DNA of 64,000 nt from Mya arenaria. Taxonomy: Eukaryota; Mollusca; Bivalvia; Myida; Myidae. Shown piece after piece: positions 11,902 through 23,437 of the stretch. Position numbers and translations under genes: made by a program. The DNA lies in assembly GCF_026914265.1 (NCBI RefSeq), contig NC_069134.1, positions 67,821,594-67,885,593 of the forward strand. The letters are read 5' to 3'. Below the pieces are notes generated by a model. It did not search any database and was not told the origin of the DNA. It was given only the letters and a program-made list of their open reading frames with translations. Position 1 is the first letter of the stretch. The number at the start of each line of letters is the position of its first letter.

Positions 11902-13930
11902 ATAGTCCGATTTCTTTCATTTCATGAAACCTGAAAAAATGTTCTACGACGGAAACTGATGTATGAGCCCCTTGTAGTTAAAAGAAGCAACCTCACTTCA
12001 AACCACTGCAATTAGTCTCTCATGTCCAAATACTGAAAATTACTAAAATTGTATGCATTCGAACACTCAAATATTTCCGAATATTGAGCAATTTGTCCAC
12101 AAATACTGCAAAATCAAGTCTATGAAAAACGAAAAATATTGCTCTCATGTCGAACATTTAAAAAAGCGGAACAATTTTCCATAACTATAATGCAATGCAT
12201 TATTTTTGGTCATTGAGTAATAAGCTGCACATTTTCAGTGCTCATTTCTCCAGTAGCAAGCTCTCAAGTCAAAAGTGCTGTTAGTCTGCTGGAACGTCTC
12301 AGATATCTCCTCGCGCTTTAAACTATGAACTTGCGTTAGAGATACAGATAAAATGTCTGAGACGTTTTTGACCTTCTGGTTTGTAGATGGAAACGTGTGT
12401 CGCGGTACCATCATATCGCGCTAAGGACAATGAAAGATAGGGAGTGACAATCTCTATGTAGGGAATACCCCTTTCTGTACGCTAGCGAGTGCATAGAAAG
12501 TGGAAAAAGCGAATAGAACGCTAGTCGTAAGGGTGGCTGGTCGGTTGGCTGCCTTTAGCGCTGCTTCAGTTTTCAAATTCAAAGATGAAAACAATCGCTT
12601 CCTTGCTCATAATGTGCGATACAGAATTCAAAAGTGTATATGCTTTTTGAGATGATAATAAGCATTAAATTTTCGTACGTGCAAGTAAAGCGAGCAAACT
12701 TGCAACTATGTGCTAAAGAGGTGTGTTTGAATGTGAACTCCGTAGCTTTCTCGTGTTGCATACGATATGTCAGTCTATAGAGTGTTCAAGCTCTTGGATT
12801 GGATTGCAGAAGTCCCTTTGTAAACTGGTCGGCTAATGCAGTAATTTGATTCAGTATAGACATTATTTTATCTAAAATCACTCGTTCAGCGTAATAGGCA
12901 ATACCACGTCTGTTACATCCGAGTAGCCAAGCACTCTACACTATAGACTTACAAACTGTAGAAGGTTTACCTGGGAGGCCTCTTATGGGTTCTGGCTTTG
13001 CCTAGTGTATAACACAAACAGATTTTTTGCGAAGAGTTACCATTTTCCGGTCTTTACGTTGCGGTGGGTAACCTGACCAATGCCAGTCACAATGTGGATG
13101 AAAAACAGGGAGATGCCACATTATATTACAAACAATCTCTTTTTTGAACACTGGTCTCATATGTATTAACTGTGGACATTTGAAATATAAAGTTGTTGTA
13201 ATATTTTGCTTGTCTTTGAATTTCATGAATCAGATATGTTATGTATAATTATGTATACTGTTATGTTTACAATGTTCATGCATTTTTTTTTAACTTTGTT
13301 ACTTCCTCCTACCATTAAATAAATCTGAAACTGAAATTATAAGTATTAGTTCTGTATGAAAAAAGTTCAACTGTTATGCAAAGACCGAGTGAAACAAAGT
13401 TTAAACATCAAAGACATTTCCGTCTTTTAAAACTCAAGTATCATTATTGTAAAATATTATTTTCTCCTAATAAATTCGTTTTGTTGAAGGGTTTTGAAAA
13501 TTTTCGTGCCAGTACGTACTAACGTAGTATTTTTTGCTTTCAAAATGTAACTAAGGCCACACCAAATTAATATTCTGTTCTACGGATTTTCAAGTAAGAA
13601 AATTATGGCGAACGAGCGAAAACATAATAAAAATACATTTTATAAATATTACGAAGCGGCGAAAGGTGATTTTTTTAAAACTCATTATAATGGCGAGCGA
13701 AAGGACGTATATAATTATATATTAACATATGTGATGCAAAACATATTTTACTCTGATGTATGCAGGATTTGTTAGCATATTTCATTATTTCTACAAGTAC
13801 AACATGAAATAGAGGTAGTGTTACATGAACAGTGTATTTGAAATTGAAAGAACAATTCACTAATTTTTCTGTTTTGTTATATACAGAGTGTCACGCCTGT
13901 GAACTTAATTATATCATAGTTTTATCCTTT
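11902..13930. other. Gap: nothing recognised apart from a possible LINE tail
   Basis: Only short unrelated ORFs occur. At about 13305-13340 the sequence TAAATAAATCTGAAACTGAA resembles the simple 3' tail of some LINEs, but no linked coding sequence was found. Confidence 0.3.
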
Positions 13931-14188
13931 GGGCCGATTGTTCAGAACCTTGTTAAAGTTAACAACGTGATTAACAACATCGTTGTTTACTTTTAAACGT
14001 GATCTATTTGATGATGTGTTAATATATTCAAAGAAACAAATGCAGCTAAAACATTTGTTTTAAACCTTTTTGGGAACACTGCAGACCACATGTGTGTTCA
14101 TTAAACTTCTAGAATAGAACATTGAAACTTTACCAATGATGACGTTAACACCGTTGTTAACTTTAACAAATTTCTGAACAATCGGCCC
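13931..14188. mobile_element. 258-bp MITE with GGGCCGATTGTTCAGAA ends
   Basis: Perfect 17-bp terminal inverted repeats at 13931-13947 and 14172-14188. Imperfect pairing continues inward to about 55 bp (TTGTTAAAGTTAACAACG on both arms). No ORF. It sits at the edge of the duplicated upstream block. The target duplication is not clear. It is a non-autonomous DNA transposon by structure. Confidence 0.8.
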
Positions 14189-14189
14189 A

Positions 14190-15360
14190 TTGTTACACAC
14201 TGAGAAGAGATAGATTTTTGTGCACCAGCGCTCTATGCGAAATAACCAGGACACGGAGACATTTAATCTGAACATTGTTACAAAACCGAATAACCTACTT
14301 CTCTAGCATGCAATATAGTCAACGAAAGATGAGGTTAATTGCACAGCATTTTACCTCAGGAGTCAGTAAAAGAGTACCAAAGGTCTTTTTTTCTAGAGTT
14401 TTAATCATGGTGAAATCCTCATATACTTTTAGCATTCCTTTTCTAGGTTTGCCTCATGAAATAAAATCTACTGTTAGTCATAATTCAGTCGTAACATTAT
14501 ATCCAAAACCTCAACATGGCCGAAATGAATGACAGTAATTTACAAAAACACATTACTGCGTTACCATATAGTCTTAAGCAACCTTATTTCAGATTAAGTT
14601 ACATGATAGGTTGTACCATTTGCATGTGTTAAACACACAATTCAGACAGTTTGACAAATAAGTTGTATCCGACAAAAATGCGTTTTTTTTAATTTCCGAA
14701 TCGTTATTGTTGATATTATTTCGCAGCTCCTTGGCCACTTTTATCGAAAACAACCACGGATGTATATGGACGGATTACAATTTCAGAAATCGGTTCGTTT
14801 TAACTGCGCCGCAAGTAGATCGCGTTTAAATTTCAATTTAGTTGTTAATGACTGATCTCTAGGGAATCTTTACTATAATGCAAAAACACACTTTACTGTC
14901 AATCAATTTAATCTTAGATCTACATATACAAGCTTAAACATTACATTTAATTAAATAGTATAATTCAATATTTTACGAACTACTCCGAATGATGTACCGG
15001 AAAACATCCGAGGTTGTTTTCGATAAAAAATGGCCGAGGAGTTTCGAATGTGTTGATATTCTCAAGTTATCAACTTCCGTTTCCGGATGATGAAATATGC
15101 CGGATCATGTGAAGATTAACTTCTTGAAAATAAAGCTTTTTCACAAACAGGCATTACTTATTTTGAGAAGAAATTTGAAAGCACAACTTAAACTTTTTTT
15201 AAACTTCAAAGAAATACTACGAAAAAATAGTTAGCCTCTGCAAAATTCTAGGTGCCTGCGTATTTTTATAGAACTTTTTTAGCATTTTGGAAAAAAAGAG
15301 GCGAAGTCAATCCGACAAACAATTGATTAATTTGTTGTGGCCTTACGAGATTAAGTGGGT
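14190..15360. repeat. Orphan copy of the claudin-like upstream region
   Basis: Matches 2280-3170 in order and orientation, including the closing TTGATTAATTTGTTGTGGCC. The matching first exon, expected just below 13930, is absent: I find no TM1 or GLW coding sequence there. This is a duplication remnant without its gene, carrying the MITE at 14718-15050. Confidence 0.65.
14718..15050. mobile_element. hAT-like MITE, copy M1
   Basis: 333 bp with ~35-45-bp inverted ends built on CTCCTCGGCCA and TTTATCGAAAACAACC. It is flanked by a 10-bp direct repeat TGTTGATATT at 14708-14717 and 15051-15060. The duplicated block in copy C has a single TGTTGATATT at 2850-2859 and no insert, so this is a real empty site. 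Copies M2 and M3 have 8-bp duplications, which suggests hAT-like mobilisation. No transposase is present. Confidence 0.8.
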
Positions 15361-15539
15361 TATATTTCATAGAAAGGCAATACAAATTTACAACCTAAAA
15401 AACTGTTCGGGTTGACTTCCTTTCTAGCACTTAAACGTTAAGTGCTGAAGTGGCAAACACAATGTTTGTTTTTTCCAGTTTCGGATTCATTTAGTATTTA
15501 AACAATAACCCACATAAAACACTTTAAAATCAAAATGCT

Positions 15540-15860
15540 GAAAGCGTTGAAAGACTGTCGATGAGATAACTGAAGCAAACACTAAGTACTTTCAAATGAA
15601 GAGCGATTTAACAATTTCAATTATTTGATAAACTAGCTCGCTTAAATGCACGTGAAATGGAATAAATGTGATTATAATAAGGACAATCATATCATCCCTA
15701 CTTAATCAAGTATCAAAATGTCCTATAAGATTCTTAATTCAAGGTAACTTAGTTTGAATCTCTTTAAGTCAGTTTAATAAAAATAACACATTGCTTTGTC
15801 ATTTTGTCCATCCCAATACTGTCTTTTGATGAGATGGAATCGCCGTCGGTTTTTTTTGGT
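15540..15860. repeat. Duplicated block (pairs with 43600-43870)
   Basis: Shared words include GCGTTGAAAGACTGTCG, CTGAAGCAAAC, TAATCAAGTATC and AAGTCAGTTTAATAAAAA in the same order. No gene is seen. Confidence 0.65.
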
Positions 15861-16009
15861 CGGGTCATGCAGCCATTCCAGCTTTGTTCCTGTTAATTGT
15901 ATCAGATGATGTTAACAATACCAAAATTATTGTCTGGTAGTTTTTAGCAAACAGTTTGATGACTGCCAATCCCTTGGTGATGGGTAATAAACTTAACCTG
16001 GGACAAAAG

Positions 16010-16290
16010 TGTGACGAGTTTTGGACTCGTACCCACGACTGCTTGAACACTAGCACGGCGCTCTAACCAAGTGAGCATAGTGGGCGGCCGGTTTTTATCC
16101 ACATACACTACACTCCTCCTATTAACCTTTTAAGGTCGTCGGAGGAACTCATGCGGTCGTCCGCAGTCACCACTGAAATAAACCTGGGAGGGAAAGTGCG
16201 AACGGTGTGGGGCTGGAACCCTCGACCGCCGGAACATTGGCTTGGCGCTCTTACCTGCTGCGCTAACCGGGCGACTGGTTTTTACCACAC
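16010..16290 (-). mobile_element. Two tandem tRNA-like SINE heads (pairs with 45165-45432)
   Basis: On the minus strand two tRNA-like modules lie about 190 bases apart (16021-16090 and 16211-16282). Each has a decayed A-box in the GCTCAGT-GGTAAGAGCG style, then a B-box-like GGGT.CGAG.C. The copy at 45.2-45.4 kb is better preserved and shows the same two heads. They are SINE promoters for RNA polymerase III, not working tRNA genes. Confidence 0.65.
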
Positions 16291-16480
16291 TACAGTTTCC
16301 GAATTCCTACTACCAGGCTTCGCCAATAAAAATTCTTTCGAGATTAGAGTCCTCTGTGATACAGCTATACACTGGGTGTTGGCAACTGTAAAGGGTTTAA
16401 ATACATTTAAAATTTGAACAGTGTTCAGTATTAGTTGCTTGGTACAAGTTCTTCAATCAAGCTAGACGGTTGGCATATTT
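16291..16480. other. Short gap before the inverted-arm element
   Basis: Nothing recognisable. It forms the left flank of the 16481-19699 element. Confidence 0.3.
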
Positions 16481-16559
16481 AAAGACACACAACAAAAACA
16501 CAGGTTTTAAAAACATAGTCAAGTGTGACTGAGACGATGAAAAACCTGTAGACGTAGAA

Positions 16560-17011
16560 CACGATGGAGAACCCACGTGACTTATTTGGTAAAGTGAACT
16601 GCAAAAAATGTCAACAAATCTCGATTCAGGTAAGGTTTTTAAAGATAACTTTCTTAATATTTGGAGGATTTTTGTGATTTAAAGACCATAAACCCCGCAT
16701 TTAAGAGCTCTATCCACGGTAATAAAGAACTTTCTCTAATATCCTAAAGTTTTCCTGAAAATCTTGACCAACTGATTTCTTAGAGTTGAAATCTAAGGCA
16801 AAGTACACGGCTTTTGACAAATCTATCGCTTTACTTCATGTTAGCCGTACATCATTTATACAAAAATCTTATTTTAAGCAAAGTTTATGTATTTTAAAGT
16901 TTTCAGCGTGTATTATTGAACTTCTTATAGTTATTTCAAAGGCGAAAAGGAACTAAAACCAAATTGATAAAGTACACGGACATTTTATGTTTGATAAAGT
17001 ACACGGTCGTT
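16560..17011 (+). repeat. Left inverted arm
   Basis: It pairs with 19179-19624 over nearly its whole length with scattered mismatches and small gaps. It contains a possible first coding exon (16608-16629) followed by a GTAAGG donor, and AAAGTACACGG motifs near 16801, 16970 and 16996. Confidence 0.85.
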
Positions 17012-18167
17012 TACAACCTTCAGTGTATAAACTCATTATTTCACTGACTGGTGCTTAAACGAGTTATTATAAATATATTTATTATTTCTATTCTTCAAAT
17101 TCATTATTGAACATTGCTCCATGTTTGAAAAGATGCATTGTAATGGAGTGGCAAGGGAAGAATGAACGCGTTTTAACAGTTAGACCGACGGAGTCGCCTA
17201 AATGATGGGCTCATTTTCATGAATCATGGAAACATGTGTTATCACACTAAAATTCAGTCCCGTATTTTAGCAATATAATCCCAATTGATATATATTATAC
17301 ATGGTAAGCAGTAACACATAACTGCATAATAGCTCTTCATTTTGTCAATTTTGAGAAAGAAAAGTGTTCTTGTACTTTTAATGTCTTCGATTGCTAACTG
17401 ATTTGAAAGACTTATAAGTATGTGATCTTTGTTTCATTTCAGAATATGACGACTCCGACTTTATACAAAGAATGCGGAATGGCATTTCAAAATAAAAAAA
17501 CAACATCTAGCAGACCACGATAGAAGGCATTCTGGTCAATTGCCATCGTTTTTGCGGGAAAGTGTTTACACAGACACAGGTTAGTTTTTATCTTTATTTT
17601 TTCGCAGAGAAATAAGAATATATAACAGTTATACTTTTATTATGACTCCCCTCGTGTAGAGGTTAAGATTTGCCGTCGTCTGACTGTGTTTCAACGTTTT
17701 TTAGGGGTTGCGTTTTTCACATAATAATGTGGTCCATGTTTCAGTGGACAGGGTTTTATTAGTTTTATGTTGCTGATTACACGATCAAACACTCACTGCG
17801 TGGCAGTAATATAGTGTTTTTTTATATATTATATTCAAGTACTGACATTGCCAGCATTTATCGCTAACTTGTGACAGTACATGTCTTTTTTATAGGTGCA
17901 GCAATCACGGCGAGACAAAGTTGCACGTTTGCAAATATTGTGGCAAAACTGCTCTTGCAAGTCTTGAAGATATACGAAAGACGCGAAAACGGCCAATTGA
18001 AGCTAACCTGTGATGTGTGTGGGTTCAAATTGGGTGACACGACCAATATCAGTGACCAGATTTCTACTAGACACAGGGGAATGACACGTCACAAATGTCT
18101 ACAGTGTTGCTCAGCATTCAAGTTCAAATCTGGACTCAACAGGCACGTTAAGGCGAAACACACCTAA
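16608..18167 (+). pseudogene. Decayed C2H2 zinc-finger gene inside the inverted-arm element
   Basis: A plausible three-exon gene. Exon 1 is 16608-16629 (ATG, seven codons plus one base, GTAAGG donor). Exon 2 is 17443-17579, after a TTTCATTTCAG acceptor. Exon 3 is 17896-18167, ending in TAA. Joining 1 and 2 gives an acidic start (LDSEYDDSDF). The frame then breaks, but a shifted frame reads a finger-like KECGMAFQN...HDRRHSG. Exon 3 holds a damaged finger (CKYCGKT in another frame), then CDVCGFK...TRHRG, and a perfect last finger C-x2-C-x12-H-x4-H (about 18095-18158). Such proteins bind DNA. The frameshifts make it nonfunctional as it stands. Confidence 0.6.
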
Positions 18168-19178
18168 TCAGGACCCATTGAAAGATCACAATGGTCTAGT
18201 TAGAACTGCATTCCAGTATGTTGCCGAGTTAAAATAACGTTTTGATGAGTTTAACATTTTATTAAGATAAATAGCAAAACGTACTGTTACCAAATGGTGT
18301 GTAAAATTAGTATGAAAACGGATTGAGCATAAAACATTTTCACAAGGTTTAGAGATGCATTGTTGTCATTTTCCCAGTGATGTCCTATACACTCTTAACT
18401 GCATGTATCTTATATAATTCAGCAAGCTTTGAAACACAATTATTTTGTAATCACATTTAAGCCTTTAGTCTAGAACATTCTAATGTTCCATGCTCAGCTC
18501 TAATCTAGATGTTATAGTCTTAGTCCTAGCCTGTAAGTTGGTAATATAGTGTGCTCTCCTTCCTCCTTGCTGTTTCCCATCTAACTCCGAGCCTCCATCT
18601 TTACAATGAGTTCCTGTCTTTATTGTTCGAACGACCGCAGTTTTACTGATGTAGATCAGATAATATTTGTTCAGACTGAACCAAATAAAAGATTCAGCGA
18701 TACCTGTAAGGTATGAGCAATATGCTTTAAATGTGGAAGTATATATAAACTAATTGTGATGTGCCTATTTTATTGTTTTATATCACATCAAAATAGGAAC
18801 ATTTATGAAATTTATTATCACCACAAACGGGCCGCTAACTACAGAGATGTTTTATTCGCCGTCAGTCCAGATTATAATTTATAAGTAAAACTGTCTGATT
18901 TTTGAAGAAATGTATGTATGATTTATTGATCTGCATATTCAAAAGTAATCGAAATTATAATGGCTGACTTTCTCTTAAATTATCCCATAGACTATCTTTC
19001 AACTCCTCATTAAATATGATTGCTAAATATTTAGTTATTTAGGTGTGCGTTATAATGCAAAATTTATTGATACAACTTAAATAAAAACTATACACTATAC
19101 ATTCTGACTTCACGAATAGAAAATGCCTATATAACGATGAGATTGTAAACGGCACTCTACTTTCAAACATAAACTAAA
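18168..19178. other. Interior of the inverted-arm element downstream of the C2H2 gene
   Basis: AT-rich, no ORF of note. It may be the 3' UTR of the zinc-finger gene; no family is recognised. Confidence 0.3.
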
Positions 19179-19624
19179 ATGACCGTGTACTTTATCATCC
19201 TAAAATGTCCGTGTACTTTATCAATTTGGTTTTAGTTCATTTTTACCTTTGAAATAACTAGAAATAAAACAATACACGCTGAAAACTATAAAATACATAA
19301 ACTTTGCTTAAAATAAGATTTTTCTATGAATTATTTACGGCTAACATGAAGTAAAGCGATAGATTTGTCAAAAGCCGTGTACTTTGCCTTAGATTTCAAC
19401 TCTGAGAAATCAGTTGGTCAAGATTTTTAGGAAACTTTAGGATATTAGAGAAAGTTCTTTATTACCGTGGATAGAGCTCTTAAATGCGGGGTTTATGGTC
19501 TTTATTTCACAAAAATTCTCCAAATATTAAGAAAGTTATCTTTAAAAACCTTACCTGAATCGAGACTTGTTGACATTTGTTGCCGTGCACTTTACCAAAT
19601 AAGTCACGTGGATTCTCCACCGTG
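19179..19624 (-). repeat. Right inverted arm
   Basis: Reverse complement of 16560-17011. It carries its own minus-strand copy of the short exon (19555-19576, ATG at 19574-19576) with the same GTAAGG donor, pointing inward. CCGTGTACTTT motifs lie near 19183, 19210 and 19376, and the variant CCGTGCACTTT near 19584. Confidence 0.85.
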
Positions 19625-19699
19625 TAGAAGCATATTCGTAGCTACGTGTCAGAAATCGAACACTTCCTAGAATGTCATTTCTCGAGTGGGTGTGTCTTT

Positions 19700-20860
19700 T
19701 TATAGACGCATCAGTTGCGATATTCACGTATTGTTTAGTTAAACTTATTATATTACAAGAACAACTATACTGTGAAGTGAATTCTTAATGATTAAGAATA
19801 GGCTGAGTGAGCGAAGCTTCATGTCATCTTACTGACTTAAAAGTCAACCTTATTGGCTGATACATTGTCGACGCAAAATCTGACGCAGGGAGTGTGTATC
19901 GGATGATTGGCAGTAGGCGGACCTTCAAACACGCGCGAAGGTTGAAATTCTTAATGATCGATGATTAAGTCTACTACTTAATGGTTGCCTATCTGCAATC
20001 TCATTGGCTGAAAATGTAGGTTGTATTCTAAAAATAACACGCCATGTTTTTGTTTTGAACATACATGAAAGACGCATAAGCATGCACTTGGCCCCCACAT
20101 CCACAAAAGTTGTTCCGTTGATTCGTAAGTGGTGGCCTATAGATATTTAAATGTTTATTTTGACGCTAAATGCATGCTAGTATCGATCTCTAAAGACTGT
20201 CGGTGCATCTGACCGTCTAAACATAAATCTGTTTCACAACTAAAGAACAGTATATCTTTGCTTTGAATGATGTTGTTTTATTCTTTATTTTCGATTTTGA
20301 AAAAAATATAACAAGGTGTTATCTGTTTAATGATCTTTTTGAAGCTTGGTAAATTAAATTCTTTAAATAATAATTTAAAATGTCATCAAATTTTTACATG
20401 TTTTTTTTTTGTTTATAAATATGATGCAGAAATAAATTTGACCACATAATAAGATTGAAATCACTGGATTGGAAATTTAAATCTCTATCAACTTTGCATC
20501 GCTTACTGATTGATTAAGCTAAAAGAAATACTAAGAAAATAGGTTTTTAATGAATGAGGGTAAAAATTTCCAATAGTTACCAATAACCTCTTATAGAGTA
20601 AGAGAACTGATATGTACTGATAAGCCATACATTTGTAGGCCTAATATGGCTCGGTTTGACATGAAGTTAAGAGTAAAATATCCTAACAGGATAGGCAAAC
20701 TGAAACAGAAGACCTGAGACCTAATGTCACTGGTTCAAAAGTTTAAACTTTCTTTGGAAGATTTCAAAACAGACTTAATTAGTATTTCAGAATGTTTTGG
20801 CAGGGTGAAAGACGTGTATATATGTTCCGGCTGATATGCGATTTTCTCCAAATTATTTCG
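19700..20860. other. Gap: nothing recognised
   Basis: AT-rich. A near-perfect palindrome TTCTTAATGATTAAGAA lies at about 19782-19798. The short ORFs have no recognisable family. Confidence 0.35.
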
Positions 20861-20869
20861 TAAAACATC

Positions 20870-21180
20870 CCTATTGGGAGCCCTTCTATGGAGACCTCTC
20901 AGCATGGAAGCATTAATACGAAAAGTGTTGCACCTTGAAAACGAAGAAAAACACATTTGTTCAAGTTGTGTTTCGAATAATAAATGTATTGTGAAAATTC
21001 CATGTACTTACCAGGCGCTATTATCGTTATTTTTGTCAAACAACATGAGCTTACGAGGAAACGAACATAAGCAAGGAACATTTCATATGGAGTGCACGGT
21101 TTTTAAACATTTAAACATGCAGGAAGCAATTTCTTTGGAGTGCGCGTTTCCCAAATAGTTTAGCGGGAAAATGTCCTGAG
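20870..21180. repeat. Duplicated block (pairs with 45690-45860)
   Basis: Shared words ACGAGG..A.CGACATAAGCA, CATATGGA and TGCGCGTT occur in the same order, continuing past the TIR element into 21985-22300 versus 45870-46270. This is part of the ~25-kb duplication. Confidence 0.6.
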
Positions 21181-21212
21181 CATTGTTATGTTATACCCCA
21201 CACGAATTGTTA

Positions 21213-21984
21213 TATTGTGAAATCATTAATGTTCGTGGGGCATTAATGTTCGTGGTTTTCGTGGGTTGGGTGATCCACGAATTCAAGATCCCACGAAATA
21301 TAAACCCTTTATTCACTTTTTCAATTGCCTTGTTACGTACATACTCTAGTATATGATTTACAGAGGTCGCAGTATACAATGTTAAAACCTGTCTCACTGT
21401 ATAACTTACGATCATTATTCTGTTAATATATTATAACTGCCTTTAACAAATAATGAACCAAATCAATTAAATGCGTTTTATGCAGCAAATGACAGTTATA
21501 AGCTCATGTTTAAACGTGTGCTGTTAATAAAAATCTCCAAGTTTACAAGATGTGCGTGATGAGTTAATCGATTACTAGTACATTGAAAGTTACTATGCAC
21601 CGAACGTGACAATATACGCACCTTTTCGGTGTTTTCACAGTTTGCAAAATTCTTAATTGGCATTCAATGGCTTCCCCTATCTGTATTTATGATCTGGGTA
21701 CATCTTCTTTTATTACCTTTATTCCCAATTAAATCGATAAATGACATGGGTAATTGCACTAATTGGCATGTCGTACCACATTAGCGAGTGTCATAAACCA
21801 ATGACGTAGAAGACGGAAATCACGGGCAAGCGCGTGGATATTATGCAGACGATCTAGGACGATCGCATCTTCGACTTTTTTAAAAAAAAAATGAAAATCC
21901 ACGAATTCAAATACCCACGAAATTTTTTTTTTTTCCGGCAAACCACGAAATTTCACGCCCACGAACATTAATGATTTCACAGTA
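21213..21984. mobile_element. DNA transposon remnant with TGTGAAATCATTAATG ends
   Basis: ~770 bp. The left TIR (TTGTGAAATCATTAATGTTC) pairs with the right TIR (reverse of GAACATTAATGATTTCACAG) over ~25 bp. Both ends abut TA (TTATA on the left, TATAC on the right), which fits a TA target duplication as in Tc1/mariner elements. The matching place near 45865 has no insert. No transposase ORF was found, so it is non-autonomous. Confidence 0.75.
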
Positions 21985-22429
21985 TACGATTTGTTTTTAT
22001 TATTATTCCATCTCCCGAGTAAAACTTTCTCTAAATCAAAATAAGAAATAACAAGAGATGATACTAATATTTCGTTGAAAGCTGGACATATTTCCCCTCA
22101 CAAAGAGTTCACATATTTTTGTATCTGTTTTCTAATCACAATACTCGAAGGGCCATATAGGGATGAAATACAATTATTAACTTATTTAATGTAAAATATG
22201 CTGTTATATTGACCAAAAAATCCTTATTGAGCGAGGCAATTTGCGGTCAATATGAACTACATATTTTACTGCTTATAAGTAAAAATAAGGCATGTCAATA
22301 TTGCGAGTTATTTATATATTTTTATTTATTTATATAAATATTTATTATCTTTATAAACACTAGTGGTTGTTATTTTCTTAACTAAATGAGTGGAGAACCT
22401 ATAAAACATGTGACATGTGGTGGATCCGT

Positions 22430-22720
22430 AGTATTGAGGTTACATACTTGAAAATCCAGGGGTCAAAGGTTCGATTCCCTGCCGCACCTCTAAAATAAAA
22501 TCGACTCGTCGTCAGGGAGGGACGTAAAATAAGAAACGGGATAGCTGAATCAGGGTTACACTTTGTTGTGCACTATGCTCCAAAAACCTAAAATGACTAA
22601 CAATCGTATAGGAGCACTCGCCTAACTGGCTTAAGCTTTTGGCTATAAATAAGCTTACATACCAGTGGAAAAGGCAATATGCTAGTAAGTATGGTCCTAT
22701 ATTTGCTAACAAAGTAAACA
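22430..22720 (+). mobile_element. tRNA-derived SINE (unit A copy)
   Basis: A tRNA-like head with B-box GGTTCGATTCC at 22468-22478 and a GCCGCACC acceptor-like end. A conserved body follows (GATAGCTGAATCAGGGTTAC, then CTAAAATGACTAACAATC). The same element lies at 47240-47510 in unit B, so it predates the duplication. It is transcribed, if at all, by RNA polymerase III. Confidence 0.7.
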
Positions 22721-22879
22721 TAAGGTCATCGAGAGATACTGTCCCTCAATCCGATGTTTTACATTCAATTTTATGGTATAGTGTAGTGTGATTACCGAGC
22801 TAAGCCCGTCATAAAGTTTTGCTGTAATCGGCCTGAATGCACTGGTTTCGTTCACAAGGCTAGTTTGGATTTGCATTTG

Positions 22880-23280
22880 AAGTTAACGAATGCATGTTCC
22901 TTAAATAATTTATATGCCTTTTGAACAATTCAATCTGATAAACACACCGCAGCGAATGAACAGACAGCTATGTCAAAACGATATACTGATATCGTTGGGT
23001 TTGCTGGTCTACAGTACAATCATTTTGAAAAACGCATTTGCATTTGTTATGCATAGACTAGAGGTAGAAAAGTGGCACAAACCAGTTGCAATTCCACATG
23101 ATGAAAGAAAATGTATTGCGTGTAATATCTTAGAAAACGAAATTCATTTTATGCAAGACTGTCCATTGTATAAAGATTTAAGAAAGCAATATCTAAAGAT
23201 TATACAGGACCAAATGTACCCAAATTTATTGCATTAAATTTAGTAGTATGAAGTCACAAAATGTTAATATTAATAGAAAT
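22880..23280 (+). pseudogene. LINE relic, C-terminal fragment
   Basis: The 107-residue frame at 22914-23237 has HRLEVEKW, then RKCIACN...ENEIHFMQDCPLY, the cysteine/histidine tail of a LINE ORF2 like the one ending near 10930. No RT domain is present, and the ATG of the frame is not a true start. It is 5'-truncated. Confidence 0.7.
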
Positions 23281-23354
23281 CTTGCTGTATACGTGTATAA
23301 TGATATGCAAATAAGGGAAACATATAAAATGTATTATGGGTAAACTGTCTCCAT

Positions 23355-23437
23355 GTATGTATGTGCGTGCGTGCGTGCGTGCGTGCGTGCGTACGTGCGT
23401 GCGTACGTGCGTACGTGCGTGCGTGCGTGTGTGTGTA
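23355..23437. repeat. GTGC/TGCG microsatellite
   Basis: Simple tetranucleotide array with a few GTAC interruptions, ending in a GT run. Confidence 0.95.

Larger units (their letters stand above)
16481..19699. mobile_element. Putative transposon with ~450-bp inverted arms and a C2H2 gene
   Basis: Two arms, 16560-17011 and 19179-19624, are near-identical inverted copies. Outside them, AAAGACACAC at 16481-16490 faces GTGTGTCTTT at 19690-19699, giving a possible 3.2-kb element. Each arm carries several copies of AAAGTACACGG or a variant. The space between holds the decayed zinc-finger gene. No target duplication is obvious and no transposase is recognised. It could be a foldback-type or non-autonomous element that captured a host gene, or a plain inverted duplication. 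Confidence 0.55.
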
